The notes under the pieces: model-generated
Told to the model about the DNA's origin: nothing
Databases searched by the model: none
What the model saw: only the letters and a program-made list of their open reading frames with translations
Program-made: the position numbers and the translations under genes
Origin: Litoditis marina
Taxonomy: Eukaryota > Nematoda > Chromadorea > Rhabditida > Rhabditidae
Length of the DNA: 64,000 nucleotides
Assembly (NCBI GenBank): GCA_964036275.1
Contig: OZ038435.1
Span: 17,917,632-17,981,631, forward strand
Direction of reading: 5' to 3'
Shown: positions 13,001-24,129 of the stretch, in pieces
Layout of the letters: every line of letters starts with the position of its first letter
Numbering within the stretch: the first letter of the stretch is position 1

Positions 13001-13227
13001 ACTGGATCGCGGTGCGGTTCTCCAGTACCCGCCCGGTTCTCCAGTATACCCCCCACCCCCCCCCTGTAAAATCGATAATTTCCCGCCTACCCATTGCACG
13101 TGGCCTTGCATCCTTCCGTGAACTCCTCGTGGCGCAGAATTTTCATCTTGAGAACCTTGGTGAAAAAGTCGTAGGACGCCTTTCTGTTTCCGATTTTGAA
13201 CACGTAATGAAGGGCGCGGGTCGTCAT
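10061..13227 (-). CDS. glod-4: Glyoxalase-domain protein glod-4, 3'-truncated at the duplication junction
   Basis: Minus-strand exons are 13091-13227, 12307-12427, 11723-11806, 10462-10564 and 10061-10146: 531 nt, phases consistent, 177 codons from ATG. The N-terminus ([16 protein letters not shown], then [16 protein letters not shown]) and [18 protein letters not shown] and [13 protein letters not shown] follow GLOD4, a two-domain VOC (glyoxalase/bleomycin-resistance fold) protein of about 280-300 residues. The first VOC domain is complete and the second has only begun. Exon 5 ends CAG with a GTGAGA donor, but no matching acceptor exon was found between 10060 and the duplication junction at 9670. 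Beyond the junction lies sequence from upstream of har-1. The ATG is two bases behind an attttag acceptor. Intron 3 holds a SINE broken by a MITE. Inferred: this copy is a non-functional or altered duplicate, and an intact one is expected left of the window. Confidence 0.85.
10600..11088 (+). mobile_element. tRNA-derived SINE, interrupted by a MITE
   Basis: The head at about 10610-10690 has an A-box-like ggtagcactcc region and a B box ggttcgatccc. After the inserted MITE (10695-10994) the body continues with ggcggaccgcatgagctgg and a catgcctagttcc stretch. The same body follows the tRNA-like head of the element at 41800-41972, which supports the SINE assignment. Confidence 0.7.
10695..10994. 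mobile_element. ~300-bp GAACCGAACCG-type MITE nested in a SINE
   Basis: Full inverted-repeat element. The left end attcactggagaaccgggt mirrors the right end acctggttctccagtgaat, with subterminal aaccgaacc repeats. It sits inside a tRNA-derived SINE (about 10600-11088) in glod-4 intron 3. Confidence 0.88.
12177..12290. mobile_element. Palindromic ~115-bp MITE in glod-4 intron 2
   Basis: Same palindrome family, with a shorter centre. It ends only 16 bases from the GTGGGT donor of glod-4 exon 2. Confidence 0.85.
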
Positions 13228-14309
13228 ATCTAAAATGAATGTTGGAGAATATGGGCCATCTATATGTAACCGGGTTTTTTTCGGTAACCTGACCGGTTTT
13301 TGGTAACCCTTTTCAGGTTATCTCAGAGGTAACCGGTAGATAACCTGAAACTAAAATCGGGTTACCGTACAAACTAAGGGTAAAACCACATTTTGCGTTG
13401 GAAAATCAAGTAACGACCCCCCGCGGCTAGCCTGAACCCCTGAACGGAACAGCCGGTTACCATTGAAATTGTTCTGGGTAACCGGTTTTTCTTTTCAGGT
13501 AACCTCGAACAATATAATGGAAAATCGAACCGCAAAACCGATGTTATTTCAATGTTGGAACAGTTAAAATTGTACAGAAAGGAATGTGAACAGAATTCAG
13601 TTTTCGTTCTGCCCTCCTATTCCTTCAAGAATAGGACAAACAAGTAAATGAAACATGGCACCCTCATTAAAGAGGATGCTTCTTTACCAGTACGTTTTTT
13701 GACGATGAGTTCATAAACAGCTGGCAATTATTGCCTGGTCGAGTTGTCCCTAAGTCCGGCTGGTCTCTTTTCAAAGTAAGCTGGTAGCAAACTTTTAAAG
13801 TTACAGTAACACGCACAGGAAATAGGATATTACTCAAAATATAGCGAAGTTGCCCAAACTATCTATTATAAATGTCACTACAATTTATCGACAATTTTCT
13901 ATGCACTAAGGATATTTGCCAGCAATCCAACATTAAAAGTTTCAACCTATACTTTTTAGCTAAAAAGAAGCCAATCATTAAAAGATTGTAATTATTACGC
14001 AATACACTCAGGTGGATAACGACCAGCAAAAATCAATAAGAAACCAGTCAAGCAAGACACACTTTATCCCGTTCATTACAGTAAAAAACAAAAACATAAA
14101 ACAGGAACCAGACTAGCACCTCATTACATACAATCTCTATAATAAAAATCTATACTACAAAACATACAGCTAACATCTTCACCTAAAAAAACACCCTTCA
14201 AAAGAAAACCTGACATGGCACAATTATGTAAACACCGGTTTAGCTACGATAAAACTACCTACACACTGATATGTTTTCATAAAACGAAAAATTGATAAGA
14301 GCAATGTGT
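13228..14309. other. glod-4/HIBADH intergenic region with GGTAACC repeat
   Basis: A dispersed repeat built from ggtaacctg, ccggttacc and caggttatc motifs in both orientations covers 13265-13520. The remainder to 14309 is AT-rich and shows no gene. No close (about 100-bp) operon-type spacing links HIBADH to glod-4. Confidence 0.7.
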
Positions 14310-17300
14310 TTATTGCTTGATGTCGCTGTTATCCTTCAAAAACTGGTAAACGACTCCGAAATCTTTTCCCGAGAAGCGGGGATCTTTTGCCAGAATTCGG
14401 TAGATTTGGTGGGCCAGAGACCCCAGAGGAGTGGGCGCCAAAACATTGGTCGACGCGTTTTGGGCCAGACCAAGATCCTGAAATTTTTGTAATTTTGTAA
14501 AGACAATTTTATACAACTCAATGGAGCAAATAACTTTCTCTACATACACAAAATATTCAATTTTCATGAAATAGAAAACCCTTTCATTTCCTAGGAAATC
14601 GTTTCCACCGCGATATTATAGGTGGAAAACTTAAATTTTACTAAATGCACAATTCACGAGATGGTGTCAACCTGAACCTAATTATAAACCCGCAGATATT
14701 GTCTGTATCATGTTGTATGTAGTTCTAGGATATCTACCGTACGTTTCCAAACTCTCATGTGAACACCGATAAAACCTTTTCAAAAAAGTTTTTTCGATAA
14801 CAGGACTGTTTTTTGTTCAGCTCAGCCACCCCGATCATCTCTATTCCCAACAACATGTTGTTGCAGATCTTGGCAGCCTGCCCATTTCCCACTTTGCCGC
14901 AGTCCACCTGAACACCAGAAAAAAATACTATATATCAAAGATATAGTTATGGGGGGTGGCCTGAAGTATAATTTGGTCTCCAGTCCAGACCATATCCAAC
15001 CTTAGCCATGAGCGAGCTGCCGAAGCCTCCCTCGTATCCGTTGCTGGGGGGAATTCCCTCGAAAACCCCGGGCACCGGGTTGTAGGTGTCCGAGGCCCAG
15101 CATCTACCAGTAGAAGTGTTGATGATCGAGGCCAACTGCTTGGCCGAAATACCCATTCTGGAAAGAACACTTATTATATTGATTCAGATAGAGTGAAAAT
15201 GTCAAGTAGTCCGTCTTCCTCACCAATCACCTTCTGAAATCTAATATAAAAGTTGGGGAAGTACACGTTGAGGAAAAACTCCAGATCCTACGCACAATGT
15301 AGCCCAGATTTAAAGTGACTATGTCGCGGTTTGTAAACGGGAAATGGTAGCGCTCCCTTTCCACGATTCCAATTCCCAATATCCAGTATACATGCCAGTT
15401 TCATGTTTTATTCAGAATTGAGCGGAACCGGAAAACATCCTCAAAGCAGGACGAGTATATAGATCAACAAGGAAGGTACCCCGGGCTACGCCCGGGTCCC
15501 TCCCTTGATGAGTCTAGGCCGGTGGTTGCGTCGAGAAGTTTTTTTTCATATTCTTCGTCTTTGAAAAGTCCTCGAGCGCGAAAGTTGTCCTGAACATAGA
15601 GCGCGAGAGTTCTCCTTAACATAGAGCGCGGGACTTCTCCTTAACATAGAGCGCGAAAGTTCTCCTTAACATAGAGCGCGGGAGTTGTCCTGAACATAGA
15701 GCGCGAGAGTTCTCCTTAACATAGAGCGCGGGACTTCTCCTTAACATAGAGCGCGAAAGTTCTCCTTAACATAGAGCGCGGGAGTTTTCCTTAACATAGA
15801 GCGCGAGTGTTCTTCTTAACATAGAGCGCGGGAGTTCTCCTTAACATAGAGCGCGAAACTTCTCCTTAACATAGAGCGCGGCAGTTCTTCTTGACATAGA
15901 GCGCGGTGGTTCTCCTTCACATAGAGCGCGGTAGTTCCCCTTAACATAGAGCGCGAGTGTTCTTCTTAACATAGAGCGCGGGAGTTCTCCTTAACATAGA
16001 GCGCGAAACTTCTCCTTAACATAGAGCGCGGCAGTTCTTCTTAACATTGAGCGCGAAACTTCTCCTTAACATAGAGCGCGAGTGTTCTCCTTAACATAGA
16101 GCGCGAGTGTTCTCATCACCTATTTCAGTTTCCAGCAGCAGCCGGTTTCAGAAAAATCTGAAATGAAAACTAAAAATCACGTACTGTTCACGTTTTTCTT
16201 CTCAGAAAACCAACTACAAAGTGCACCATTTCTTCTCTGTTTCTCGACCAAAAGGACAATTTGCCTCATACACACACACACACCAAGCAACGGTTTTATA
16301 TTAGTAGATCCCGTGCAAACGGTCCTTTAAACTGCAAGTGAAAAATAAATTGCAGTTTAAAGGACTGAAATGTTGGGATTGGTCCACATAATCGCCCCTC
16401 TTTAACAATTTTTTTTGTATGAAAATGAGAGGAAATGTTAAGCAAGGCCGGTGTGAGACAAAAACAACCAAAAAGTAACCAACTTCTCCCCGAGGTTCAT
16501 CGTCTCAGCCACTCCGATCATCTCTATGCCCAACAACATGTTGTTGCAGATCTTGGCAGCCTGCCCATTTCCCACTTTGCCGCAGTCCACCTGAACACCA
16601 GAAAAAATACTATTGATTGATAAAATGATAAACCAAGTAATTTAAAAAGAACATGATATATTGAGCTCGTTTAGGGTAAAGCAGTTCACCCTAGACAATT
16701 GTAAAACGATCAGTTACCACATGGAACGAAATGAATAATCACTTATCACTTTTGCGCAGGTACCATACCCGTGTTAGGGACACACAAGTTTATGTTCGTT
16801 GAACTGGCAATGAATTATCCAAGATCTGGCGAAACTCACAATATTCTTTCCCATCAGTTTGAGATATTGGTCGGCCCGTTCGAATGTCTTTTTGCACTCT
16901 CCACTGCCCACCATGAAGGTCAGGGTTCCAGCCAGGGCGCCTGCAAGAAAAATGAGAATCTTAATGGAAATACATTTAAATAAACAGAATACGGTTAGAT
17001 AAAATGAAGTTAACTAGGACAAAGTTAGGCCAATTCACTAGAGAACCGGGTCCTTCCCAAACCAGTCACTGGAGGTGGAGAACCAAACCGACCGGTTCTC
17101 CAGTAAATGCTTCGAACCGAACCGGGATCTACTCATTTCACCTTGTCTACGACTTGCTCGTTTAATCCATGATTAATGTCAGTTCGATTCGGTTCGGGAA
17201 GGAACCGGTTCTCCAGTTGAATACTATCGGATATTGACAGTATCAATAAGTTACAACGTTCCGGCCCTATATCACAAACAATTTGTTGGTAAAACTGAAT

Positions 17301-19443
17301 CATACCTTCCTTGGTTAAACAGCCTAGCGATATAAGCTTCTTTTCGGCTCAATCTACGAGAAAAGTTCACTTTTATAGCAAAATCATAAACAGTGAGGAA
17401 AATCGCGTTTCGAGACGTGATTTTTTCGTCAGAACAAATCAAGAACGGGATACTATTGTGCTGATAGGATATACTGTCTTGCCAATAGGAGGTAAAAATT
17501 ATGAAATTTATTTTTGAGCAAAAGTCACACTTTACTGGCGTATGCATTTTGAAAATTCTTTGTATTCAACACAAAACAATAATTATATGAATACAAAATG
17601 AAAATAAAATGTATTCCTTCCCACCTCCAACTCCACCGGAGACCGGTGCATCCACATATCTACTTTGCTTCGAAAGGCAAAGATCTCCCATCTGAATTAG
17701 ACACGCATTTTGTATATTTGTAAAACACAAACAACCGAAACTAACGATTGACATATACCATTTGGGAGCCAAATTTCACAAGCACACATTAAATTTAAAT
17801 GCCTTTTTCTCGCAAAGAAAGTGTCTTTTTGTTGGGGACTACCAATCTAAACTTCAAACGTAGTGGGAGAAGTGACTGATTGACTGAATATGAATTTCCA
17901 TACTCCAGTGAGATCCGACTGTTCGACAAAAGGGTGTCGTCGTTTTTAGACTGAAGCATGGGAAACTGAATGATTTCATCAAAAAAATAGACCAATTCCA
18001 TAGTTTTCGGCGAAAATTTTTCGGGTCCGTTTTTCGTATTCAGGCAACTTTACTGGGTTGTGCGAAATCCGATAATCCAATGGAAACCAACCTCAATAGA
18101 AGCGACCTGGTCGATGGTGGAAGAATCCATGCACAACGTGTCCGGTTGCATTGTCCTGAAATAAAATCGCTTAATTATCATCGCTTTTGTTGTTGTTGTT
18201 GTTTGCGTTAAACCGAAAAAATATGAATAAACAGCTGGAAACCAAGTAGCCCGAAGCGTTGAAACTTGCATTATTCCGTGAACAAGAAGTCAAGAACGGA
18301 CGCTAAAACAAAAGTGTCTGTAACATGACGTTTACGACTGCGTTCACACTTTCGCAGATTGGCAGTCGGACTTAGGTTTTCAATACTAAAGTTCGACAAT
18401 GGTTGAACTCAGGGTAGTTTGAAATCCCGATTGTAAGAAAAACAGGTGAATCAGTGGATCACTCAACAAATCCACCCTACGTTTGATGTGATCAAAATGT
18501 AGAAAAACAAAAAAATCGATAGTTCTCACGTGAGTAGTCCATTGTCGGCTGCGTAGACCTCTCTGACATGGGGACTGCTGGGCAACATGGTGACTATGTT
18601 CTTCGAGGCAGCCGCCACGTCCGCCGGGTGGCTGGCTACTTGACAGCCATCTGCCTGGAATCAGGGGACTATTTTACTTTCGCCCCCCCCCCCCACTTTT
18701 TTCGTTTCAACCGAAATAGGTCCTGTGTTACTTTCACCCCCCACCATGGGGGGTGAAAGTAACATGGCTCCGTTTCAACTAAGAATTACAAGGGTGGGGG
18801 GCGATTGTTAAAGATTGCCAGGCATGTTACTTTCACCCCCCAATTTACGTTAGTGGGGGGTGATTGTACAATGTCGACATTTAACTTTAGCCCCCCACTC
18901 TACCATACATTTACCTTTTACCCCCCACCATTTTCTGTTGAAACTAGTGTGGGTGGGGGGCCAAACTATCACGGGGGGTGCGATTGTACGGTGGGGGGCG
19001 AAAGTAAAATTTTCCCGGAATCAGTTCTCTTTTTAATAATTATAGACCCGATTCTATTTTTGCCAAAATCGAGAAAAATTAAAATATGAAATGACAATAA
19101 CAAGTACACTAGTGAACGTGATTTTCATACTGAAACCACTTCACGATAAACACTGTTCACACCGCAATTGAGAAATTCAAAAATAAAGGATTAATGAGAT
19201 GGTGAGACTCGATCCCAACTTGACCGAAAGGTACAGTTGAAAACTTACTTGTTTTAAATAGTCAGACTTTACTGGTGTAAGTGTCCAGAGTAAAGCATCA
19301 AATGAGAAAAACAACTCCACCTTAAACTGTTCAACGGCCTTCTTGTTGACGTCATAGATGATGAGTTTCTGTCCGTTCTTCATCAGGTTTCTAGCCATAT
19401 GGCCACCCATGTTACCCAGTCCAATGAAACCAATCAACGACAT
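14310..19443 (-). CDS. HIBADH: 3-hydroxyisobutyrate dehydrogenase, copy 2 (complete, 303 aa, 8 exons)
   Basis: Minus-strand exons are 19321-19443, 18530-18654, 18092-18155, 17625-17691, 16840-16940, 16484-16590, 15001-15157 and 14310-14477. Together they give 912 nt, and every splice phase agrees. Landmarks are GFIGLGNMG (residues 5-13, NAD binding), the strand ending [15 protein letters not shown] (118-124), GQAAKICNN with the family's catalytic Lys at 173, [12 protein letters not shown], and a C-terminal helix rich in FGVVYQF. The length fits mature HIBADH. The start ATG lies directly behind a tttgtag acceptor and gives no obvious mitochondrial presequence. Mammalian HIBADH has one, so an upstream exon or a cytosolic isoform is possible. 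Introns 1 and 6 are long and full of repeats, and intron 7 contains a stray partial exon 6. The exon 4 boundaries are the least certain. It lies between har-1 and glod-4 on the same strand. Confidence 0.92.
14821..14933 (-). pseudogene. Partial duplicate of HIBADH exon 6 inside HIBADH intron 7
   Basis: The segment matches 16504-16615 with two substitutions and one inserted A. It includes the splice acceptor (ggtgttcag) and the coding stretch [15 protein letters not shown] through GVAE. It breaks off before the ACGATGAACCTC end and the donor of the real exon 6. It lies downstream of exon 7, so it is out of order. If it were spliced in after exon 7, the frame would run into unrelated sequence and reach a stop. 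The real exon 6 (16484-16590) keeps its donor and the phase needed for exon 7. Confidence 0.85.
15468..16308 (-). mobile_element. Helitron-like non-autonomous element carrying a 25-bp minisatellite
   Basis: Read on the minus strand, the element starts TCTACTAATATAAAAC directly after an A. It ends with a strong hairpin (CCCGGGC TAC-type loop GCCCGGG) about 10 bases before CTTG, followed by T. Starting with TC, a 3' subterminal hairpin and insertion between A and T are Helitron hallmarks; the usual end is CTRR, so CTTG is slightly off. No helicase ORF is present. The interior is a tandem repeat. Insertion split a palindromic MITE whose halves (15439-15467 and 16309-16405) rejoin at the A/T. It lies in HIBADH intron 6. 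Confidence 0.8.
15571..16112. repeat. Minisatellite, about 20 copies of a 25-bp unit
   Basis: The unit is close to ttaacatagagcgcg plus a 10-base variable part such as ggagttctcc. The core cataGAGCGCG is almost invariant, while the bases after it vary (aaagttctcc, agtgttcttc, gcagttcttc). Higher-order order is visible: blocks of several units recur in the same sequence. It forms the body of the Helitron-like element, a common arrangement in non-autonomous Helitrons. Confidence 0.95.
17033..17218. mobile_element. GAACCGAACCG-type inverted-repeat element, shortened (copy 2)
   Basis: Duplicate of the element at 417-602. Confidence 0.85.
18674..19012. repeat. C/G-homopolymer repeat cluster in HIBADH intron 1 (copy 2)
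   Basis: Duplicate of 2058-2396. Confidence 0.9.
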
Positions 19444-19766
19444 CTACAAAACAACATTATGATTCTAGACACAAACGGTCAAATAACAACATAAACAACA
19501 CAACTAGAGCATTTCTTCTTTACTAGTTAAGGTAAGTAAACAAGCAAATCGGAACGAAAGTGATTGAAAACTTAGTACTACTAGCTAGTACTACTAACTA
19601 ACTATAATTATAAACCGTATCACCTTCTTAGCACGATTCAACCGTTCAAATGAATGGAATGGCGAAGGTAACTCGTTTTCCTAGATATCCAAGTAAACCA
19701 GAGAGAAACGTGTACAACTGTATGCCAAGTTGCACTTTCGAGTTACTAATGCGCAAGGTTTTCAGC

Positions 19767-19890
19767 TTAAAGAAGGACGATTATGTGGTCCAATCGCACC
19801 GCTTCAGTCCTTTAAATCGCAATATATTTTTCAATTGCAGTTTAAAGGACCGATGTAACGGGATTGGTCCACATAATCGTCCTTCTTTAA
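19767..19890. mobile_element. Palindromic MITE, ~124 bp (copy-2 unit)
   Basis: Duplicate of the element at 3151-3274, brought along by the large duplication. Confidence 0.9.
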
Positions 19891-20366
19891 CCAGACTTCA
19901 TCATTTTTGAAGTCAACTATTTCAAAAACTGCATTTTAGAGAAGTTGAATCGTTCAAATTTGTGGGTTGAATTCGAATTTTATATTACAATATTACCCAT
20001 CCCAAAGAATAATACATCGGTGCTATTATTATATGTTATAGTCAAAAATCGTTCTTTTCTGCACAAATATTGATTTCAACAAACGCCACATAACGTCAAT
20101 CAGAACAAAAATTACACCGAAATCGGATGTATACGTGAAACCAGAAAAAAGAACAAGTTCTGTCAACATTTCATACGTAACCCACAATAACCATCAGCAC
20201 ATAAACTCTACTGCACGTTACTAAAAATGATACCAACTACAATATACTCTACTCTATATGCTCTATCAAACACGGTACATAGTGAAAAGACATGGTGAGT
20301 ACGCACAGATCAAAAGTTTATCTGGAAGAGCAAAAATTGCCCAGTTTGGAATAGATCGGGACACGT

Positions 20367-22397
20367 CTACATGTAGTGGGTCTTGCACTGCTTGAAGGCC
20401 TCGTTGAATCCGTTGCACAGAGAAACATCAGACTGGTTCTGGGTGCTGAAAAAGGCACGCATTTCAAAGTCAAATGACAAAAAAAAATAAGCCAACCATC
20501 TTAATGCATCTGATTCCAGATAAATAACGTATTATTGCCAAAAACTTATGCGACGATAAGATCCTCAACAAACCCTCCTTAATGCGAGTATGCAAGTGAA
20601 ACCAAATTTTCGATGATAAACTTAGTTTTGACGTATCCCACCCGAAGACAAGTTCTGTATTGGAAACAAACGAAAATTCACTGTCAAGGCTAGTAAACTC
20701 AAAGTAAAACCACTACGAGGCTAAACGTTGAACTTGAACTATTAAAAGTACGGACGACATACTCCGGTAAAGTTGTCCGAATAGCGGAAATCGGGCCACT
20801 TTTCAACCAAAAACATGTAACTTGTCAATTTTTGATGAAAAAAAGGGACTCCATTTAGTCAAATAGTGAGACTACAGGACCAAAGCTAAACTGACCACTC
20901 AATGAACTGCTTCCACTCGAACTCGCATGGCTGGCTGAGCTGTTGTTGTTGTCCGGGGGCGGCGGCAGCGACGGGAGCTGGAGCAGCCTCGTTGCTGGAT
21001 GAAGAACCTCCTCCAGTCATCATGTGTCCTACGGTATGACCCTGGAAATAGACTGTTAGAAACATTTCTGCTGAAAAATATTTTGGCAATTCCGGAATAA
21101 CTCATACCCATATTCGATTGTTTAAACTTTTACAACAACAGAGGCGAAAGGCGATAGAGTTTGAAAATTTCTGTTTCAAAAGCAGAACAATACCAGAATA
21201 ACTCCCACTTCTACTTATTGTATACACACTATTAATAACCGCTTTTGCCGATATTTTCAAAACGGGGTCCTTCGCCCTTTTTTCACTTTTTAGGTATGCG
21301 GACAGCTTTACTCAGAAGTCGCTCGTCCCGCTACATGAGCGGGACGTCCCGAAAGTGGGCGGGGCGTCCCGGTACGTCCGGTACATTGCGCCTGGCCGTC
21401 AATCAAGCGCTCAAAATAATGGATTTAAGTCTGAATTTCCAATTTTTTTGCTTTGTGCATATGACAAACACGTTTTACAGTCAGATTACACAAAAAAATC
21501 TATCAAAAGTCACTTTTTTTGAAAATTTCCTGATTGAAATCTTCTCAAATATTGATTATATTAGATGTACCAGGACGCCCCGCCCACTTTCGGGACGTCC
21601 CGCTCATGTACCGGGACGAGCGGTCGGCTGAGTACTGTAGTCCAACGTATGAGCCATACTAAGCGACCCTTTGATCAATCGATTCACTACATCAATGATT
21701 CTATAACAATCTACAGAACAAATTACAATATATATATATAAACTGACCACAGCACTTCCGATAGCAACTCCTCCAGCGGTGGCTGCCATTTGAGCCATGA
21801 GTCCGGGTCCCTGGGAGGGAGCCGCAGCACCAGGCATCGGAGTGGGAGCAGCTGTGGGGGTAGGTGCGGCAGTGGGGGCTGAAAATATAACATTTAAACT
21901 TGAAATAATGAAACTTTCATAAATAATAAATATTGTTGTTAGTTCATTTATTTATTTACGTAACGACTCTCAGTCGACTTGATTTTTTGATAACCCCACT
22001 TCTGTTCATTTAACTCTTCCACCCGCTAGTTTGATGAAACAATAAACAAATCCTAGCATAGAATGGTTCCCCTAGAAAACATGATTTTCGTTAAACTTTT
22101 GTGGACAATGCACGTTTGAGGTTTGACAAACCGGATCTAGAGTATGAAGAAGCTGATCTGCGCTGCGAAGGTTCAAACTTCAAACTCTAATAAAAGACTT
22201 TAAAATCTTCTCCTGAGCAACTGGAATTTTTTACCAGAGTTCGATATATTTGATGGGCCATTCATAATTCCTTATCACTAACCAGGTCTAGAGTATGAAG
22301 AGGCGGGAGCTGGAGCAGCAGCTCTTGAGGGAGGGGGAGAAGGGGCTCTTCTCACGGGAGCAGAAGGCTTGGGAGATGCGGCACGACGACGGACCAT
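20367..22397 (-). CDS. har-1: CHCHD2/CHCHD10-family mitochondrial twin CX9C protein (har-1), copy 2
   Basis: This is a second, apparently identical and intact copy, with minus-strand exons 22283-22397, 21748-21878, 20896-21041 and 20367-20445 (156 aa). No coding difference from the copy at 3751-5781 was seen. The twin CX9C domain, Gly/Ala helix and trans-splice-like start are as in copy 1. Two complete copies of a mitochondrial dosage-sensitive type of gene in tandem are unusual; they come with the 16.6-kb duplication rather than by retroposition, because the introns are kept. Confidence 0.92.
21321..21622. mobile_element. MITE with ~56-bp inverted repeats in har-1 intron 2 (copy 2)
   Basis: Duplicate of 4705-5006. 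Confidence 0.9.
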
Positions 22398-23748
22398 TTC
22401 TGGAATTGGAGAAGAATTGAAATGAAATTCTTCAGGAAATGAACAGAACATGGAAACTTTCATGGTATTTAGAAGAAGAAAGAAGCACTAGAAGCACAGC
22501 AGCAAGGAAAACCTTGGAGTGCATAAATCTAAGGAAACTGTTTCTTCACAAATTCGTTTTATGTTTTAATGTATGAAAGATGATATGCAGATCAATAATC
22601 CCATATCGAATGAATGGAGGCTAAGATTTCATTCAGGTTGAAATTCAAAAATTTATTCGAAAAATTCAAAAAAACGATGACGAAAAACAAAATTTTCGAG
22701 AAAAAAGAGCAAGCAACATCAGAGAAGTTGGTTTACGAATATTTACACAAAAAAACAAACATAATAATTAGAAAAATGACTGAAGATCGAACTTGGTAGA
22801 GATAGAAAGTTCAAGAAAGACAGCGCTTTAAATACACCCAACACCTGCTCCAAATTTCACAATCGGCGGTGACATCATGGCGGGCAGTAAATTCGTCACG
22901 TGGAGCGTTGGGAAATAATGACAATCCGCGACATTCACAAAAAAGTTCAAAACAGTTGGGAAAAAGTAGTAATAGCAATTTTAGCGATAAAATTAGTATA
23001 TTCCAGGTGTTTCATCTGTGTAAATCATAGAATTGATGGTTCAACATCGCCCAGCATATTTTAAAAACAATAAAAAAGCTAACTTTCGCTTGTTTAGAAA
23101 CATCATTAAGTACGTTCACAAAATAAGTTCTCTGAAATTTGCCATGCAGGATTGGGGAAACTTGAATGAAATTCATAACATTTAGTAATGTTTTAGTCTT
23201 GCATGAATGACAATACAATTTTTACTCTAGATTGAACCCCATTTACTGCAAAAACAATCGAGAGAGTAACCATAATCCATCAGAGACCGCTTTATTTGGT
23301 GACCTTCCACCTACGCATAGTTTATACAAACTGGATTCTCATTATACTACAGCCTAACACAACTCTGCACCAACTCCGATCGATTTTTTTAATTAATACT
23401 CGCCAATTTCAAAAGGACAGGAGAAAAGATACGACCATCTCACATCCTAATAAGAAAAATCTAGTACAAAACACTTGTAAGTCAGAAGATGTTCCTTTTT
23501 CGAAACATATTTCTCTACATAATCACCCAACTTTGTTAAAACACGTCATTTTGCTCTATAATCAGTTGATACGCACTCTAAATTTGGAAACCAACACGTC
23601 TTTGAAACGTAACTTTATTCAAAACTAACGAATTCACAGGAAAACACTTTAAAAATCAATGTACAGTTCTGAACAGCGGGGAAATCCTTATCTATATTAT
23701 GAGCCGCGAACGGATGTTTTTTTCAATCAGACTATGTGATTTTCTTCT

Positions 23749-23775
23749 TTCAGTCTCTCTTTTTCTCTCTCTCGT

Positions 23776-23861
<86 letters not shown>

Positions 23862-23921
23862 CCTTCCCCTCTCTCGCTCTCTCTCTCTCTCTCTATCTTT
23901 CTCTCGTTCTTTCTCTCTCTC

Positions 23922-23965
<44 letters not shown>

Positions 23966-23969
23966 CCTT

Positions 23970-24015
<46 letters not shown>

Positions 24016-24077
24016 CCTTCCCCTCTCTCGCTCTCTCTCTCTCTCTCTCTATCTTTCTCTCGTTCTTTCTCTCTCTC

Positions 24078-24129
<52 letters not shown>

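Larger units (their letters stand above)
15439..16405. mobile_element. 124-bp palindromic MITE, interrupted by the Helitron-like element
   Basis: The right part (16309-16405) has the family's inner arms (cagtttaaaggac) and its ggattggtccacataatcg arm. The left stub (15439-15467) is the missing terminal arm of the other side. Joined across the Helitron they restore the family's usual length, which dates the Helitron as younger than this MITE. Confidence 0.75.

Noticed and set aside
15571..16112. Regular 25-bp repeats suggesting a CRISPR array
   Set aside because: The units are contiguous with no unique spacers, lie in a eukaryotic intron, and are the body of a Helitron-like element.
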